Assembly: GCF_023149035.1 (NCBI RefSeq)
Contig: NZ_JAHXMY010000002.1
Location: 1,353,846-1,417,845, forward strand
Direction: 5' to 3'
Source of the DNA: Microbacterium sp. EYE_78
GTDB taxonomy: Bacteria > Actinomycetota > Actinomycetes > Actinomycetales > Microbacteriaceae
Length of the DNA stretch: 64,000 bases
Positions 1 through 8,317 of the stretch are shown here, one piece after another. The notes below the pieces were generated by a model, which was not told the origin of the DNA, made no database searches, and worked only from the letters and a program-made list of their open reading frames with translations. The stretch's first letter is position 1, and every line of letters begins with the position of its first letter. A program made the translations under genes and the position numbers.

Positions 1-200
1 CCCGCGATGCGGAGGGCGTCGGTGTCGCGATCGAGACCGACCAGGTGCACGTCGGGGAAGCGCTCGAGCAGCGCCTCGGAGTGGCCGCCCATCCCGAGGG
101 TCGCGTCGACGACCACCGCGCCGCTGCGCTGCAGGGCGGGAGTGAGCAGCTCGACGCAGCGTTCGAGCAGGACCGGGATGTGGATGTCGTCGTGTGCCAT
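1..200 (-). CDS. rsmH: 16S rRNA (cytosine-1402-N4)-methyltransferase RsmH, N-terminal part
   Basis: The gene runs off the left edge of the window; only the first 66 or so residues are present. Starting from the ATG at 198-200 the translation begins [15 protein letters not shown] and contains the S-adenosylmethionine-binding motif [14 protein letters not shown] (about residues 32-45) followed by GLDRDTDAL, both typical of RsmH/MraW. The enzyme methylates C1402 of 16S rRNA on N4. It lies 102 bp downstream of mraZ on the same strand, the usual first two genes of the division and cell-wall (dcw) cluster, so it is probably co-transcribed and controlled from the mraZ operator. Confidence 0.93.
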   Translation of the reverse strand, partial: MAHDDIHIPVLLERCVELLTPALQRSGAVVVDATLGMGGHSEALLERFPDVHLVGLDRDTDALRIA

Positions 201-302
201 GGCGTTTCGGGGACTGGAGCCCTCGATCCCGATCCCCATCCGCTCCGACCTGGCGCCGGGGAAGTGCGTCAGGGCGTGCGGCTGGGAGTCGCGACCGAGG
301 GG

Positions 303-734
303 TCAGAAGAGTCCGGGGATCACCTCCTGCTCCATGTCCGAGTACGTGTCTTCGTTGCTGTCGGCGTACGCGTTCCACGCGTCCGCGTTCCAGATCTCGG
401 CGTGGGCGCCGACGCCGGTGACGACGAGTTCCTTCTCGAGGTCGGCATAGGTCCGCAGGTGGGGCGGGATCGTGATCCGGTTCTGCGAGTCGGGCTTCTC
501 CGCGCTGGCCCCCGAGAGGAACATGCGCTGGAAGTCGCGAGCCTGCTTGTTGGTGAGCGGCGCCTCGCGGATCCGCTCGTAGACGCGCTCGAACTCAGCC
601 GAGCTGAAGACGTAGAGGCAGCGCTCCTGCCCGCGGGTCACGACGATGCCCGAACCGAGGTCGTCGCGGAACTTCGCCGGCAGGATGACCCGCCCTTTGT
701 CATCGAGCTTGGGGGTGTGCGTGCCCAGCAGCAT
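303..734 (-). CDS. mraZ: Transcriptional regulator MraZ
   Basis: A 143-residue protein of normal MraZ length. It has the two AbrB-like swapped-hairpin halves, marked by the DxxxR motifs [14 protein letters not shown] (about residues 8-21) and [13 protein letters not shown] (about residues 80-92). MraZ is a DNA-binding repressor of the dcw operon that controls its own promoter. The ATG at 734 was chosen because the protein then starts [15 protein letters not shown] as in the family, with a GGGGGTGA ribosome site 7-8 bases upstream; upstream in-frame codons would add a non-conserved extension. It is followed by rsmH. A triple 10-bp repeat typical of the MraZ operator lies 43 bp upstream. Confidence 0.96.
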   Translation of the reverse strand: MLLGTHTPKLDDKGRVILPAKFRDDLGSGIVVTRGQERCLYVFSSAEFERVYERIREAPLTNKQARDFQRMFLSGASAEKPDSQNRITIPPHLRTYADLEKELVVTGVGAHAEIWNADAWNAYADSNEDTYSDMEQEVIPGLF

Positions 735-776
735 CTGCAGGTCACCCCCCTTCGTCCGGCCCACTCCAGGTGCTCG

Positions 777-802
777 CCACTTTACTCCACTTTCCTCCAC
801 TC
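777..802 (-). promoter_or_regulatory. MraZ operator: three GTGG repeats at 10-bp period, overlapping a -10 box
   Basis: On the minus strand the word GTGG, each preceded by AA or GA, occurs at 800-797, 790-787 and 780-777, exactly 10 bp apart. MraZ proteins are known to bind three or more such repeats at this spacing. A TAAAGT hexamer (784-779) lies between repeats two and three and fits a -10 box, which would put transcription start near 772 and make bound MraZ block it. The repeats are seen directly; the -10 assignment is inference. Confidence 0.75.
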
Positions 803-882
803 AGCGACATCTATTCGCCATTGCTCGTGGAAACCGCGCCACAGCGACGCACGTCCGAGCGCGACCTCAGGCCCCGAGGGCA

Positions 883-913
883 CAAAAAAAGCACCGACCC
901 GAAGGTCGGTGCT
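883..913 (-). terminator. Intrinsic terminator of the DUF3040 gene
   Basis: A perfect ten-base-pair hairpin (AGCACCGACC at 890-899 with GGTCGGTGCT at 904-913, four-base loop) is followed on the minus strand by a run of seven T residues. This is a classical rho-independent terminator placed 27 bp after the stop codon of the gene at 940-1311. Confidence 0.92.
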
Positions 914-939
914 CAGTGGTGGAGAGGAGTGGAGGCCCG

Positions 940-1311
940 TCAACGATCGTCGTTGCGGCGATCCCAGCGGTCGTTCATCCGATCCATGAAGGACGAGGAC
1001 GCCGGACGCGGCGCTTTCGCCTTGGGCGTGCCGCCTGCCGGCCGCGCTGCAGCCCCCTTCGCCGGGGTGAAGGCGAGGACGACGCCGCCGACCATCGCGA
1101 CGAAGGCGATGACACCGACGACGATGAGCGAGCTGGCGACACCGACGACGAGACCCGCGATGCCGAGGAGCACGATGACGCAGCCGTACACGATGTTGCG
1201 ATAGCTCAGAGAGTGGGCGCCGCGCTCCGCACTCACGACGTCGGCGTCGTTGCGCATGAGATGGCGTTCCATCTCGTCCAGCAGACGCTGCTCCTGCTCT
1301 GACAGTGGCAT
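940..1311 (-). CDS. DUF3040 membrane protein
   Basis: A 123-residue protein beginning MPLSEQEQRLLDEMERHL, the hallmark of the actinobacterial DUF3040 family. Two hydrophobic segments follow (about residues 40-60 and 63-82), so it is a small membrane protein with cytoplasmic ends; the C-terminus is basic and Ala/Pro-rich, ending DRWDRRNDD. The ATG at 1311 has GAGGGGG just upstream; longer in-frame starts are not supported by the conserved N-terminus. Family members sit close to the dcw cluster in many actinobacteria (Rv2169c in M. tuberculosis). No molecular function is established. It has its own strong terminator. Confidence 0.88.
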   Translation of the reverse strand: MPLSEQEQRLLDEMERHLMRNDADVVSAERGAHSLSYRNIVYGCVIVLLGIAGLVVGVASSLIVVGVIAFVAMVGGVVLAFTPAKGAAARPAGGTPKAKAPRPASSSFMDRMNDRWDRRNDDR

Positions 1312-1359
1312 GCATCCCCCTCGGGTCAGTCCATCAAGTGTACGCGTCAGCGTGATCAC

Positions 1360-1371
1360 TAGGCTAGGCCT
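1360..1371 (+). promoter_or_regulatory. Leaderless -10 promoter of the polyprenyl synthase gene
   Basis: TAGGCT at 1360-1365 is followed by exactly six bases and then the GTG start at 1372. Transcription starting about seven bases after the -10 box would begin at the start codon. There is no ribosome-binding sequence before the GTG. Confidence 0.7.
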
Positions 1372-2472
1372 GTGCCCCCTTCCGCAGATCCGATCGTGGC
1401 CGTTTCCCAGCGAGTCGAGAGGTTCGTGGCGGACCAGCGGACCTCCGTCGCCGGATTCGGCGAAGAGGCCCTGGCATTCGTGGACTCCGGAGCCGCGGCG
1501 GCGGTGGGCGGCAAGGGGTTCCGGGCGCGGTTCTGCCTGGCCGGATGGCGGGCCGTGACGTCCTTCCGGCGGACGTCGGCGGTCGAGACACCTCCGTCGG
1601 TGATCGCCGTTTCCGCGGCGCTCGAGATCTTCCACGCCGCCGCGCTCGTCCACGATGACGTCATCGACCGATCCGACACACGTCGCGGTCGCCCCGCAGC
1701 CCACCGCGCGTGGGAGGCGGCCCACGGCGGTGCCGAGTGGGCAGGAGATGCGGAGCACTTCGGCCACTCAGCGGCGATCTTGTTGGGCGACCTGCTCGTC
1801 GCGTGGAGCGACGACCTCCTGGAAGAGGGCCTTCGCACCATCGACGACGCGTCGCTGGCCGACCGCGCTCGACAGGAGTTCGCGCGGATGCGGCGCGAAG
1901 TGACCATCGGCCAGTTCCTCGACGTGGCGGAGGAGTCGGCCTACGTGGCAGCGCCCGTGGAGGCACACCCCGATCGTGCCCTCCGAGTGGCATCGCTCAA
2001 GTCCGCCCGCTACAGCGTCCAGCACCCTCTGCAGCTCGGGGCCGTGCTCGCTGGGGCGGATGCCGACCAATACGAGGCGCTCGGAGCGTTCGGACACCCC
2101 GTCGGCCTCGCCTTCCAACTGCGAGACGACGTCCTGGGGGTGTTCGGCGACACCTCCGTCACCGGCAAGCCGGTCGGCGACGACCTGCGAGAGGGCAAGC
2201 GGACACTCCTCGTCGCCTACACCCGTGCGTCATTGCCGACAGGCGCGCTCCGCACCTTCGACGAGCTCCTCGGCGACCGCGACCTGACGTCGACGCAGGT
2301 CGCGCACCTTCAGCAGACGATCGTCGACACGGGCGCGCTGACCCTCGTCGAGGACCGGATCGCCGAATGGGTGGCGGATGCCGATCGGGCACTTCGCGGC
2401 GCACCACTGGACAACGCCGCCGTCGGCGAGCTGCGCGACCTCGCTCGCGCCGCGACTGTGCGCGTCGCCTGA
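1372..2472 (+). CDS. idsA: Polyprenyl diphosphate synthase (geranylgeranyl type)
   Basis: A 366-residue trans-prenyltransferase. It joins isopentenyl diphosphate units to an allylic primer, feeding menaquinone, carotenoid or lipid-carrier synthesis. The first Asp-rich motif is seen as HDDVIDRSDTRRG (DDVID at about 95-99) and the second as QLRDDVLGVFGD (about 252), with KPVGDDLREGK between the last helices as in the family. The GTG start has no ribosome site but a TAGGCT box six bases upstream. It occupies the position of idsA2 (Rv2173) in the mycobacterial gene order and is convergent with the Rv2175c-like gene. Product chain length cannot be read reliably from sequence. Confidence 0.9.
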   Translation: MPPSADPIVAVSQRVERFVADQRTSVAGFGEEALAFVDSGAAAAVGGKGFRARFCLAGWRAVTSFRRTSAVETPPSVIAVSAALEIFHAAALVHDDVIDRSDTRRGRPAAHRAWEAAHGGAEWAGDAEHFGHSAAILLGDLLVAWSDDLLEEGLRTIDDASLADRARQEFARMRREVTIGQFLDVAEESAYVAAPVEAHPDRALRVASLKSARYSVQHPLQLGAVLAGADADQYEALGAFGHPVGLAFQLRDDVLGVFGDTSVTGKPVGDDLREGKRTLLVAYTRASLPTGALRTFDELLGDRDLTSTQVAHLQQTIVDTGALTLVEDRIAEWVADADRALRGAPLDNAAVGELRDLARAATVRVA

Positions 2473-2509
2473 CGATGCGCGGAGCGCAGTCAGCGGCGCG
2501 GCCTCGACG

Positions 2510-2854
2510 TCACGCGAGCGACTGCGCGACCCGCCGCACCTCGCTCTTGCGACCCTGACGCAACGCTTCGATCGGCGCGGACCCGATCGATTCCTCCGGA
2601 GCGAGGAGCCAGTCGATGAGCTCGTCGTCGGAGAAGCCCGCGTCCTGCAGGACGATGACCGTGCCGCGCAGTGAGGTGAGGGGCGCGCCGTCGACCAGGA
2701 AGACCGAGGGGACGCGAGGCGCGCCGTGCCGGCGGGAGGCGACGAGCTGATGCTCATCCAGCATGCGGCGGACGCGGCCGAGGGGCTCCCCCGTCAGCTC
2801 GACGAGTTCAGGAAGGCTCAGCCATTCGGTGGGGACGGACGGATCGGTACTCAC
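2510..2854 (-). CDS. Rv2175c-family DNA-binding regulator
   Basis: A 114-residue protein with an N-terminal winged-helix-like part (about residues 10-45, LSLPELVELTGEPLGRVRRML) and a C-terminal domain containing DAGFSDDELIDWLL. It matches the family of M. tuberculosis Rv2175c, a DNA-binding protein phosphorylated by the neighbouring kinase PknL. Here a PASTA kinase gene also lies nearby (4237-6174), which supports the same partnership, although the LysM gene intervenes. The GTG at 2854 has a GATAGT hexamer six bases upstream, a variant of the leaderless pattern seen elsewhere. The targets are unknown. Confidence 0.85.
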   Translation of the reverse strand: MSTDPSVPTEWLSLPELVELTGEPLGRVRRMLDEHQLVASRRHGAPRVPSVFLVDGAPLTSLRGTVIVLQDAGFSDDELIDWLLAPEESIGSAPIEALRQGRKSEVRRVAQSLA

Positions 2855-2911
2855 CGATCCACTATCCCATCTCCGCGCCTCGCGCCGCCGTCGACCTCAC
2901 AAATCCCACAG

Positions 2912-2960
2912 GTCACATCAGTCACATGCGTTGACATGAGCACCACCCCCATGCCACGGT
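2912..2960 (+). promoter_or_regulatory. Promoter of the LysM gene with upstream GTCACAT direct repeats
   Basis: GTCACAT occurs at 2912-2918 and again at 2921-2927 (9-bp period), directly before TTGACA at 2931-2936. Eighteen bases later CACGGT at 2955-2960 can serve as the -10. Paired GTCACA-like words resemble reported binding sites of the response regulator MtrA, which controls wall-hydrolase genes in actinobacteria. The repeats and hexamers are seen; MtrA control is inference. Confidence 0.5.
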
Positions 2961-3003
2961 TCTCGGGGGATTCGACCGATCTGGGGCCGAAAGAAGGATC
3001 GCT

Positions 3004-4167
3004 GTGCGCCGAAACGACGTCCTGCCCGCCTCCGCCCGTCACCTCGCCGGCCCCGTGGTCCTCGGATCCATCGCCCTCTCGCTCTCCGGGTTCCCCGGCG
3101 AGCCGGAGCACGACCGCGACCTCGAGACCGTTCCACCGGTCCGCGTGCACGGGTCCGTCACCCCCGATGAGCGGGAGACGGTCTCGCGGGTCGGCGTCCC
3201 CGCCGCCGGCACCGCGGTGCGTACCCACGTCGTCGCCGTCGGCGACACGGTCAGCGCGATCGCGGCGGCGCACGGCGTGCGCACTGTCGACGTCCTCGCG
3301 TGGAACGATCTCTCCTGGCGGTCGGTCATCCATCCCGGCGACGTCCTGCGACTCGGGCCTGCCGCGGAGCGCGCGTCGGCGAGCCCCCGCCCCTCTCGAG
3401 CCGCGAACACGTACACCGTCGCATCCGGCGACACCCTGTGGTCCATCGCCAAGCGCCACAAGACCACCGTCTCGGCGATCGCGGAGGCGAACGGGCTCGG
3501 CGCATCGACGATGATCCGCCCCGGGCAGCAGCTGACCCTCGCGCCGCGCGTCGAGGCCGAGCGGGCCGCGTCGTCGACACCGTCACCGGCTCCGCCGACC
3601 GCGTCCCGCGTGCACGAGGTCGGGGCGGGACAGACACTGTGGGCGATCGCCGAGAAGCACAGCGTCACGCTCGACGACCTGCTGGAGGCGAACGGGCTGG
3701 ATGCCGGGTCGATCATCTACCCGGGGCAGCACCTCCGCATCCCCGCCGGCGGAACGGTGTCCCTCGACGCCGAGCAGGTCGCGAACGTCCGGACGATCAT
3801 CGACGTCGGACGTGACCGCGGCGTCTCCCGGGACGGCATCGCGATCGCGCTGGCGACGGCGATGGTCGAATCGTGGATCCGGAACCTCGACTGGGGGGAC
3901 CGCGATTCGCTCGGCCTGTTCCAGCAGCGTCCGAGCACCGGTTGGGGAACACCCGAACAGATCCGGGACACACGTCGCGCCGCCGCCGCCTTCTTCGGCG
4001 GACCGTCCGATCCGAATCGCGACTCGACGCGCGGTCTGCTCGACATCGCCGGGTGGGAGCAGATGGAATTCGGGGATGCCGCGCAGGCCGTGCAGGTCTC
4101 GGCGCACCCGGACCGATACGGGAAGTGGAAGAAGCAGGCGTACCGCTGGCTCGACCTCTACGGATGA
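3004..4167 (+). CDS. Secreted LysM protein with three LysM domains and a lysozyme-like C-terminal domain
   Basis: A 387-residue exported cell-wall protein. The N-terminus has a hydrophobic segment (about residues 12-31). Three LysM peptidoglycan-binding modules follow at about 73-117, 136-179 and 200-246, each with the GDTVSAIA / GDTLWSIA / GQTLWAIA signature. The last 140 residues form a helical domain containing AMVESWIRNLDWGDRDSLGLFQQR, which looks like a transglycosylase/lysozyme fold with a candidate catalytic Glu in MVES. The GTG at 3004 has AGAAGGA seven bases upstream. The gene sits between the Rv2175c-like gene and the PASTA kinase, so it may be a substrate or partner in wall sensing. 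Enzymatic activity is not proven. Confidence 0.85.
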   Translation: MRRNDVLPASARHLAGPVVLGSIALSLSGFPGEPEHDRDLETVPPVRVHGSVTPDERETVSRVGVPAAGTAVRTHVVAVGDTVSAIAAAHGVRTVDVLAWNDLSWRSVIHPGDVLRLGPAAERASASPRPSRAANTYTVASGDTLWSIAKRHKTTVSAIAEANGLGASTMIRPGQQLTLAPRVEAERAASSTPSPAPPTASRVHEVGAGQTLWAIAEKHSVTLDDLLEANGLDAGSIIYPGQHLRIPAGGTVSLDAEQVANVRTIIDVGRDRGVSRDGIAIALATAMVESWIRNLDWGDRDSLGLFQQRPSTGWGTPEQIRDTRRAAAAFFGGPSDPNRDSTRGLLDIAGWEQMEFGDAAQAVQVSAHPDRYGKWKKQAYRWLDLYG

Positions 4168-4224
4168 CCGGCCCCGGCGCCGGTCGGCGGTGAGCCGTTA
4201 CCCGGGCTCGCAGCATCCCGTCCG

Positions 4225-4236
4225 TAGACTTCACAC
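4225..4236 (+). promoter_or_regulatory. Leaderless -10 promoter of the PASTA kinase gene
   Basis: TAGACT at 4225-4230 precedes the GTG start at 4237 by exactly six bases, and no ribosome-binding sequence is present. Confidence 0.7.
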
Positions 4237-6174
4237 GTGAGTACGAGCCAGCAGACCGACCCGCTGATCGGCCGCCTGGTCGACAGCAGGTACCGGGTCC
4301 GCGCGCGCATCGCGAGGGGCGGGATGGCGACCGTCTACGTGGCGACCGACCTCCGGCTCGAGCGGCGCGTGGCCCTCAAGGTCATGCACGGCCATCTCTC
4401 CGACGACACGGTCTTCCAGAACCGCTTCATCCAGGAGGCGCGGTCGGCCGCACGCCTCGCCGATCCACACGTCGTCAACGTCTTCGACCAGGGCCAGGAC
4501 GGCGAGATGGCCTATCTGGTCATGGAGTACCTCCCCGGCATCACGCTTCGCGAATTGCTGCGCGAGCAGAAGCGACTGACACTCCCCCAGACGATCACGA
4601 TCATGGACGCGATCCTCGCCGGCTTGTCTGCAGCGCACCGGGCGGGGATCGTGCACCGGGACGTCAAACCGGAGAACGTGCTCCTCGCGGAGGACGGGCG
4701 CATCAAGATCGGCGACTTCGGACTCGCCCGCGCCACCAGCGCGAACACCGCGACCGGGCAGATGCTGCTCGGCACGATCGCCTATCTCGCTCCGGAGCTC
4801 GTCACCCGCGGCACGGCGGATGCACGCAGCGACATCTATGCACTCGGGATCATGCTCTACGAGATGCTCGCCGGCGAGCAGCCCTACAAGGGTGAGCAGC
4901 CGATGCAGATCGCGTACCAGCACGCGACGCACTCCGTGCCGCGGCCGAGCGTGAAGAACCCCGGCGTGCCCGAGCAGCTCGACGAACTGGTGCTCTGGGC
5001 GACGGAGCGCAACCCCGAGGATCGCCCCACCGATGCCCGCGAGATGCTGGAGCGGCTTCGCGAGATCCAGAAGCAGCTCGGCGTGTACCCGCAGGTCGTG
5101 CGCTCCACCCCCGCCGGCGGGACCGTGGTCATCGACGATTCCCTTGACTCCGATGAAGTCACCCGCGTCATGCCCGGTACGTTCACCGCGCCGAGTGTGA
5201 CCACCGATGTGGACAATGCGACGCGGCTGCGTCGACGGTCGCACCGCAACGCGGTGAAAGGCGCCTGGATCCTCGCCGCGGTCCTCCTGCTGGCGGCAGC
5301 GGCGGGCGGCGTGGGCTGGTGGTTCGGTTCCGGCCCCGGGTCGCTCGTGGCCGTGCCGGATGTCCGAGGCATGAGTTTCGAGGAGGCGGCGGGCCGTCTG
5401 GCCGAGGACGACCTCGTCGCCGCGAGAGACGAGGTGAACAGCCTCGATGTGGCCGTCGGCGAGGTCGTCGACACCGACCCCGGATCAGGCGCCCGCGTGG
5501 ACCGCGCTGCAGAGGTGACCGTCCGGATCTCCGCGGGGCCTGCGACCACGGTGCTCCCGACGCTGCAGGGACGGGAGCAGTCCGAGGTCGAGGCCGTGCT
5601 CGCAGACGCGAACATCGAGGTCGATGCGGTCGGCGAGTACTTCACGAGCTTCGATCAGGGTCAGGTCGTCCGTGTGTACGTCACACAGGCTGCGGGCGGC
5701 GAAGCCACGGAATGCACCGAGGGGTGCGAAGTGCTGGAGGGGTCGGCCGCGGAGCTCCGTGTCTCGCTCGGCCCGGTCCCCGACGTGGCCGGTCTGCAGC
5801 GCGAACAGGCGCAGGACGTGCTGTCCGGCGTCGACTTGCGTTCGGAGGTGTCGGAGGAATTCAGCGAGACCGTCGATACCGGCCGCGTCATCGCCCTCGC
5901 GGACCGCACGGAACCCGGTTCCTGGAAGCCGGGCGACACGGTGACCCTGATCGTCTCGAAAGGCCCGCAGCTCTTCGCAGTCCCCGACGTCACCGGCCTC
6001 ACACTCTCGGATGCCGCGCAGCGCCTTCGGGACGAGGGATTCACCCCGACCTATCAGGGGTTCTGGAACGCCGTGCCGGACGGTCTCACCGAAGTGGAAT
6101 CGACCGATCCCCCCGCAGGCGAGCAGCGCCGGCGAGGGTCGGAGATCGCGCTCACCATCAGCCTCGTCGGCTGA
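4237..6174 (+). CDS. pknL: Transmembrane Ser/Thr protein kinase with four PASTA domains (PknL type)
   Basis: A 645-residue receptor kinase. The cytoplasmic kinase domain (about residues 16-275) shows the glycine loop IARGGMATVY, Lys48 in VALKVM, the catalytic HRDVKPEN (140-147) and DFG (160-162), so it should be active. A juxtamembrane stretch leads to one transmembrane helix (about 342-365), then four extracellular PASTA domains ending in ISLVG. The second PASTA contains a Cys pair (ECTEGCEV). PASTA modules bind peptidoglycan fragments or lipid II. Position next to an Rv2175c-like gene and a prenyl synthase matches pknL. The transcript appears leaderless. A hairpin terminator follows at 6187-6218. 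Confidence 0.92.
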   Translation: MSTSQQTDPLIGRLVDSRYRVRARIARGGMATVYVATDLRLERRVALKVMHGHLSDDTVFQNRFIQEARSAARLADPHVVNVFDQGQDGEMAYLVMEYLPGITLRELLREQKRLTLPQTITIMDAILAGLSAAHRAGIVHRDVKPENVLLAEDGRIKIGDFGLARATSANTATGQMLLGTIAYLAPELVTRGTADARSDIYALGIMLYEMLAGEQPYKGEQPMQIAYQHATHSVPRPSVKNPGVPEQLDELVLWATERNPEDRPTDAREMLERLREIQKQLGVYPQVVRSTPAGGTVVIDDSLDSDEVTRVMPGTFTAPSVTTDVDNATRLRRRSHRNAVKGAWILAAVLLLAAAAGGVGWWFGSGPGSLVAVPDVRGMSFEEAAGRLAEDDLVAARDEVNSLDVAVGEVVDTDPGSGARVDRAAEVTVRISAGPATTVLPTLQGREQSEVEAVLADANIEVDAVGEYFTSFDQGQVVRVYVTQAAGGEATECTEGCEVLEGSAAELRVSLGPVPDVAGLQREQAQDVLSGVDLRSEVSEEFSETVDTGRVIALADRTEPGSWKPGDTVTLIVSKGPQLFAVPDVTGLTLSDAAQRLRDEGFTPTYQGFWNAVPDGLTEVESTDPPAGEQRRRGSEIALTISLVG

Positions 6175-6186
6175 CCCGCACGAGCA

Positions 6187-6218
6187 GAGCGCCCGGCGGA
6201 TTGCTCCACCGGGCGCTC
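6187..6218. terminator. Hairpin terminator between the convergent kinase and aroG genes
   Basis: GAGCGCCCGG (6187-6196) pairs perfectly with CCGGGCGCTC (6209-6218) around a 12-base loop. There is no clear T run, but its place between two converging genes (stops at 6174 and 6236) suggests it serves both. Confidence 0.7.
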
Positions 6219-6235
6219 CGAGCGTCGTCGACAGC

Positions 6236-7564
6236 TCAGCGGTTGCGCAGCTCCTCGGCGACGAGGAACGCGAGCTCCAACGACTGCATGTGATTCAGCC
6301 GCGGGTCGCACAGCGACTCGTACCGAGTCGCGAGGGTCGCCTCGTCGATCATCTCCGAACCGCCCAGGCACTCGGTCACGTCGTCGCCGGTGAGCTCGAC
6401 GTGGATGCCGCCCGGATGCGTTCCGACCGCGCGGTGCGCCTCGAAGAAGCCACGCACCTCGTCGACGACGTCGTCGAAGCGGCGCGTCTTGTACCCCGTG
6501 GGCGTCGTGATGCCGTTGCCGTGCATCGGGTCGGTGACCCACAGGGGGGTCGCACCCGAGTCCCGCACCGCCTCGAGCAGCGGCGGCAGCGCATCGCGGA
6601 TCTTGCCGGCGCCCATGCGCGTGATGAACGTCAAGCGACCGGGCTCACGCGCGGGGTCGAGCTTGTCGATCAGCGCCAGCGCCGTCTCGGGCGTGGTGGA
6701 GGGACCGAGCTTCACGCCGATGGGATTGCGGATCTTCGAGAAGTAGTCCACGTGCGCCCCGTCGAGCTCGCGGGTGCGCTCGCCGATCCAGAGGAAGTGC
6801 GCCGACGTGTTGTACGGCGTGTGCGTCCGCGAGTCGATCCGGGTCATCGGGTGCTCGTAGTCCATGAGCAGACCCTCGTGCCCGGTGTAGAACTCGACGC
6901 CGCGCAGCTCGTCGAAGTTGGCTCCCGCGGCCTCCATGAACTTGATGGCCCGGTCGATCTCGCCCGCGAGACGCTCGTAGCGCTGGTTGGCCGGGTTCTT
7001 CGCGAAGCCCTGGTTCCAGCTGTGCACCTCGCGCAGGTCGGCGAACCCGCCCTGCGTGAACGCGCGGATGAGGTTCAGCGTGGAGGCGGCGGTGTGGTAT
7101 CCCTTCAGCAGTCGCTGGGGGTCCGCGGTGCGCGACGCCTCGGTGAAGTCGTATCCGTTGACGATGTCGCCCCGGTAGGCGGGCAGCGTGACGTCACCTC
7201 GGGTCTCGGTGTCGCTCGAACGAGGCTTCGCGAACTGGCCCGCCATGCGGCCCATCTTCACGACCGGCATCGATGCGCCGTACGTCAGGACGACGGCCAT
7301 CTGCAGCACCGTCTTGATGCGGTTGCGGATCTGCTCGGCCGTCGCTCCCGCGAAGGTCTCGGCGCAGTCGCCTCCCTGCAGCAGGAACGCCTGGCCGGAC
7401 GCGGCCTTCGCGAGCCGGTCTCGGAGGTTGTCGACCTCGCCCGCGAAGACGAGGGGCGGGAGGCTGGCGATCTCGGCCGAGACGGCGGCGACCGCGTCGG
7501 TGTCGGTCCACAACGGCTGCTGCTTGATCGGGAGCGTGCGCCAGTGGTCGAGAGGAGTGGGCAT
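6236..7564 (-). CDS. aroG: 3-deoxy-7-phosphoheptulonate synthase, class II
   Basis: A 442-residue plant-type (class II) DAHP synthase, the first enzyme of the shikimate pathway, condensing phosphoenolpyruvate with erythrose 4-phosphate. Family features seen include LDHWRTLPIKQQPLW at the N-terminus, LLQGGDCAETF (about residues 60-70, with the metal-binding Cys), GRMAGQFAKPRS and HVELTGDDVTECLGG near the C-terminus. Its position after the PknL-type kinase matches Rv2178c in M. tuberculosis. The ATG at 7564 lies six bases after TAGAAT, so the message is probably leaderless. It has its own promoter and converges on the kinase gene. Confidence 0.95.
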   Translation of the reverse strand: MPTPLDHWRTLPIKQQPLWTDTDAVAAVSAEIASLPPLVFAGEVDNLRDRLAKAASGQAFLLQGGDCAETFAGATAEQIRNRIKTVLQMAVVLTYGASMPVVKMGRMAGQFAKPRSSDTETRGDVTLPAYRGDIVNGYDFTEASRTADPQRLLKGYHTAASTLNLIRAFTQGGFADLREVHSWNQGFAKNPANQRYERLAGEIDRAIKFMEAAGANFDELRGVEFYTGHEGLLMDYEHPMTRIDSRTHTPYNTSAHFLWIGERTRELDGAHVDYFSKIRNPIGVKLGPSTTPETALALIDKLDPAREPGRLTFITRMGAGKIRDALPPLLEAVRDSGATPLWVTDPMHGNGITTPTGYKTRRFDDVVDEVRGFFEAHRAVGTHPGGIHVELTGDDVTECLGGSEMIDEATLATRYESLCDPRLNHMQSLELAFLVAEELRNR

Positions 7565-7576
7565 CCGCTCATTCTA
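7565..7576 (-). promoter_or_regulatory. Leaderless -10 promoter of aroG
   Basis: On the minus strand TAGAAT (7576-7571) is followed by six bases and the ATG at 7564. This is the closest to the consensus -10 among the leaderless promoters in the window. Confidence 0.75.
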
Positions 7577-7626
7577 CCGTCGAGCGGGCGGGCCACCGGC
7601 GCGTGTGACGCGCAGGAGCAGCGCCC

Positions 7627-8316
7627 TCAGACGCGGGATGCCGGGCGCCGGTCCTTGACCGTCGAGGCGTAGACGTCCTCGTACTCCTGCTCGCCCATCC
7701 GCTGCAGGGCGACCATGATCTCATCGGTCACCGACCGCAGGACGAAGCGATCGGACTCCATGCCGTGGAAGCGGGTGAAGTCGAGCGGCTCGCCGATGAC
7801 CATGCCGACGCGACCGACGCGCGGGATCGAGCGTCCGATCGGCATGATGTCGTCCGTGCCGATCATCACCACGGGGATCACCGGCACGCGGGCGGTCAAC
7901 GCCATCCGCGCGAGCCCCGTGCGGCCACGGTAGAGCTTGCCGTCCGGGCTGCGCGTCCCTTCGGGGTAGATGCCGAGCAGGTCACCCCGACCGAGCACCT
8001 GCAGGCCCGTATTGAGGGATGCCTCTGAGGCCTTGCCGCCCGTGCGGTCGATGGGGATCTGTCCGGTGCCCTTCATGAAGACGCGGGTCGCCCACCCCTT
8101 GATGCCACGCCCCGTGAAGTAGTCGCTCTTGGCGAGGAACGACATCGGGCGATCGATCATCAGGGGCAGGAAGATCGAGTCGCTGACGGAGAGGTGGTTG
8201 CTGGCGAGCACGGCGGCCCCGGACGGGGGGATGTTCGCGCGCCCGACGATCCAAGGGCGGAAGATGGCCTTCACGATCGGACCGATGATCAGGTACTTCA
8301 GGACCCAGTAGACCAT
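7627..8316 (-). CDS. 1-acyl-glycerol-3-phosphate acyltransferase (PlsC family)
   Basis: A 229-residue membrane-associated acyltransferase. It shows the family block I NHLSVSDS (the NHxxxxD catalytic motif, about residues 38-45), block II around GTGQIPIDR and block III YPEGTRSPDGKLYRG. It probably transfers an acyl chain to lysophosphatidic acid in phospholipid synthesis. The ATG at 8316 lies one base after the stop of the ROK kinase gene (TGACATG), so translation is coupled. Codons further upstream would run into the ROK gene and have no conserved sequence. It corresponds in position to Rv2182c, and an acyl-CoA ligase lies nearby at 9397-11232. Confidence 0.88.
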   Translation of the reverse strand: MVYWVLKYLIIGPIVKAIFRPWIVGRANIPPSGAAVLASNHLSVSDSIFLPLMIDRPMSFLAKSDYFTGRGIKGWATRVFMKGTGQIPIDRTGGKASEASLNTGLQVLGRGDLLGIYPEGTRSPDGKLYRGRTGLARMALTARVPVIPVVMIGTDDIMPIGRSIPRVGRVGMVIGEPLDFTRFHGMESDRFVLRSVTDEIMVALQRMGEQEYEDVYASTVKDRRPASRV

Positions 8317-8317
8317 G

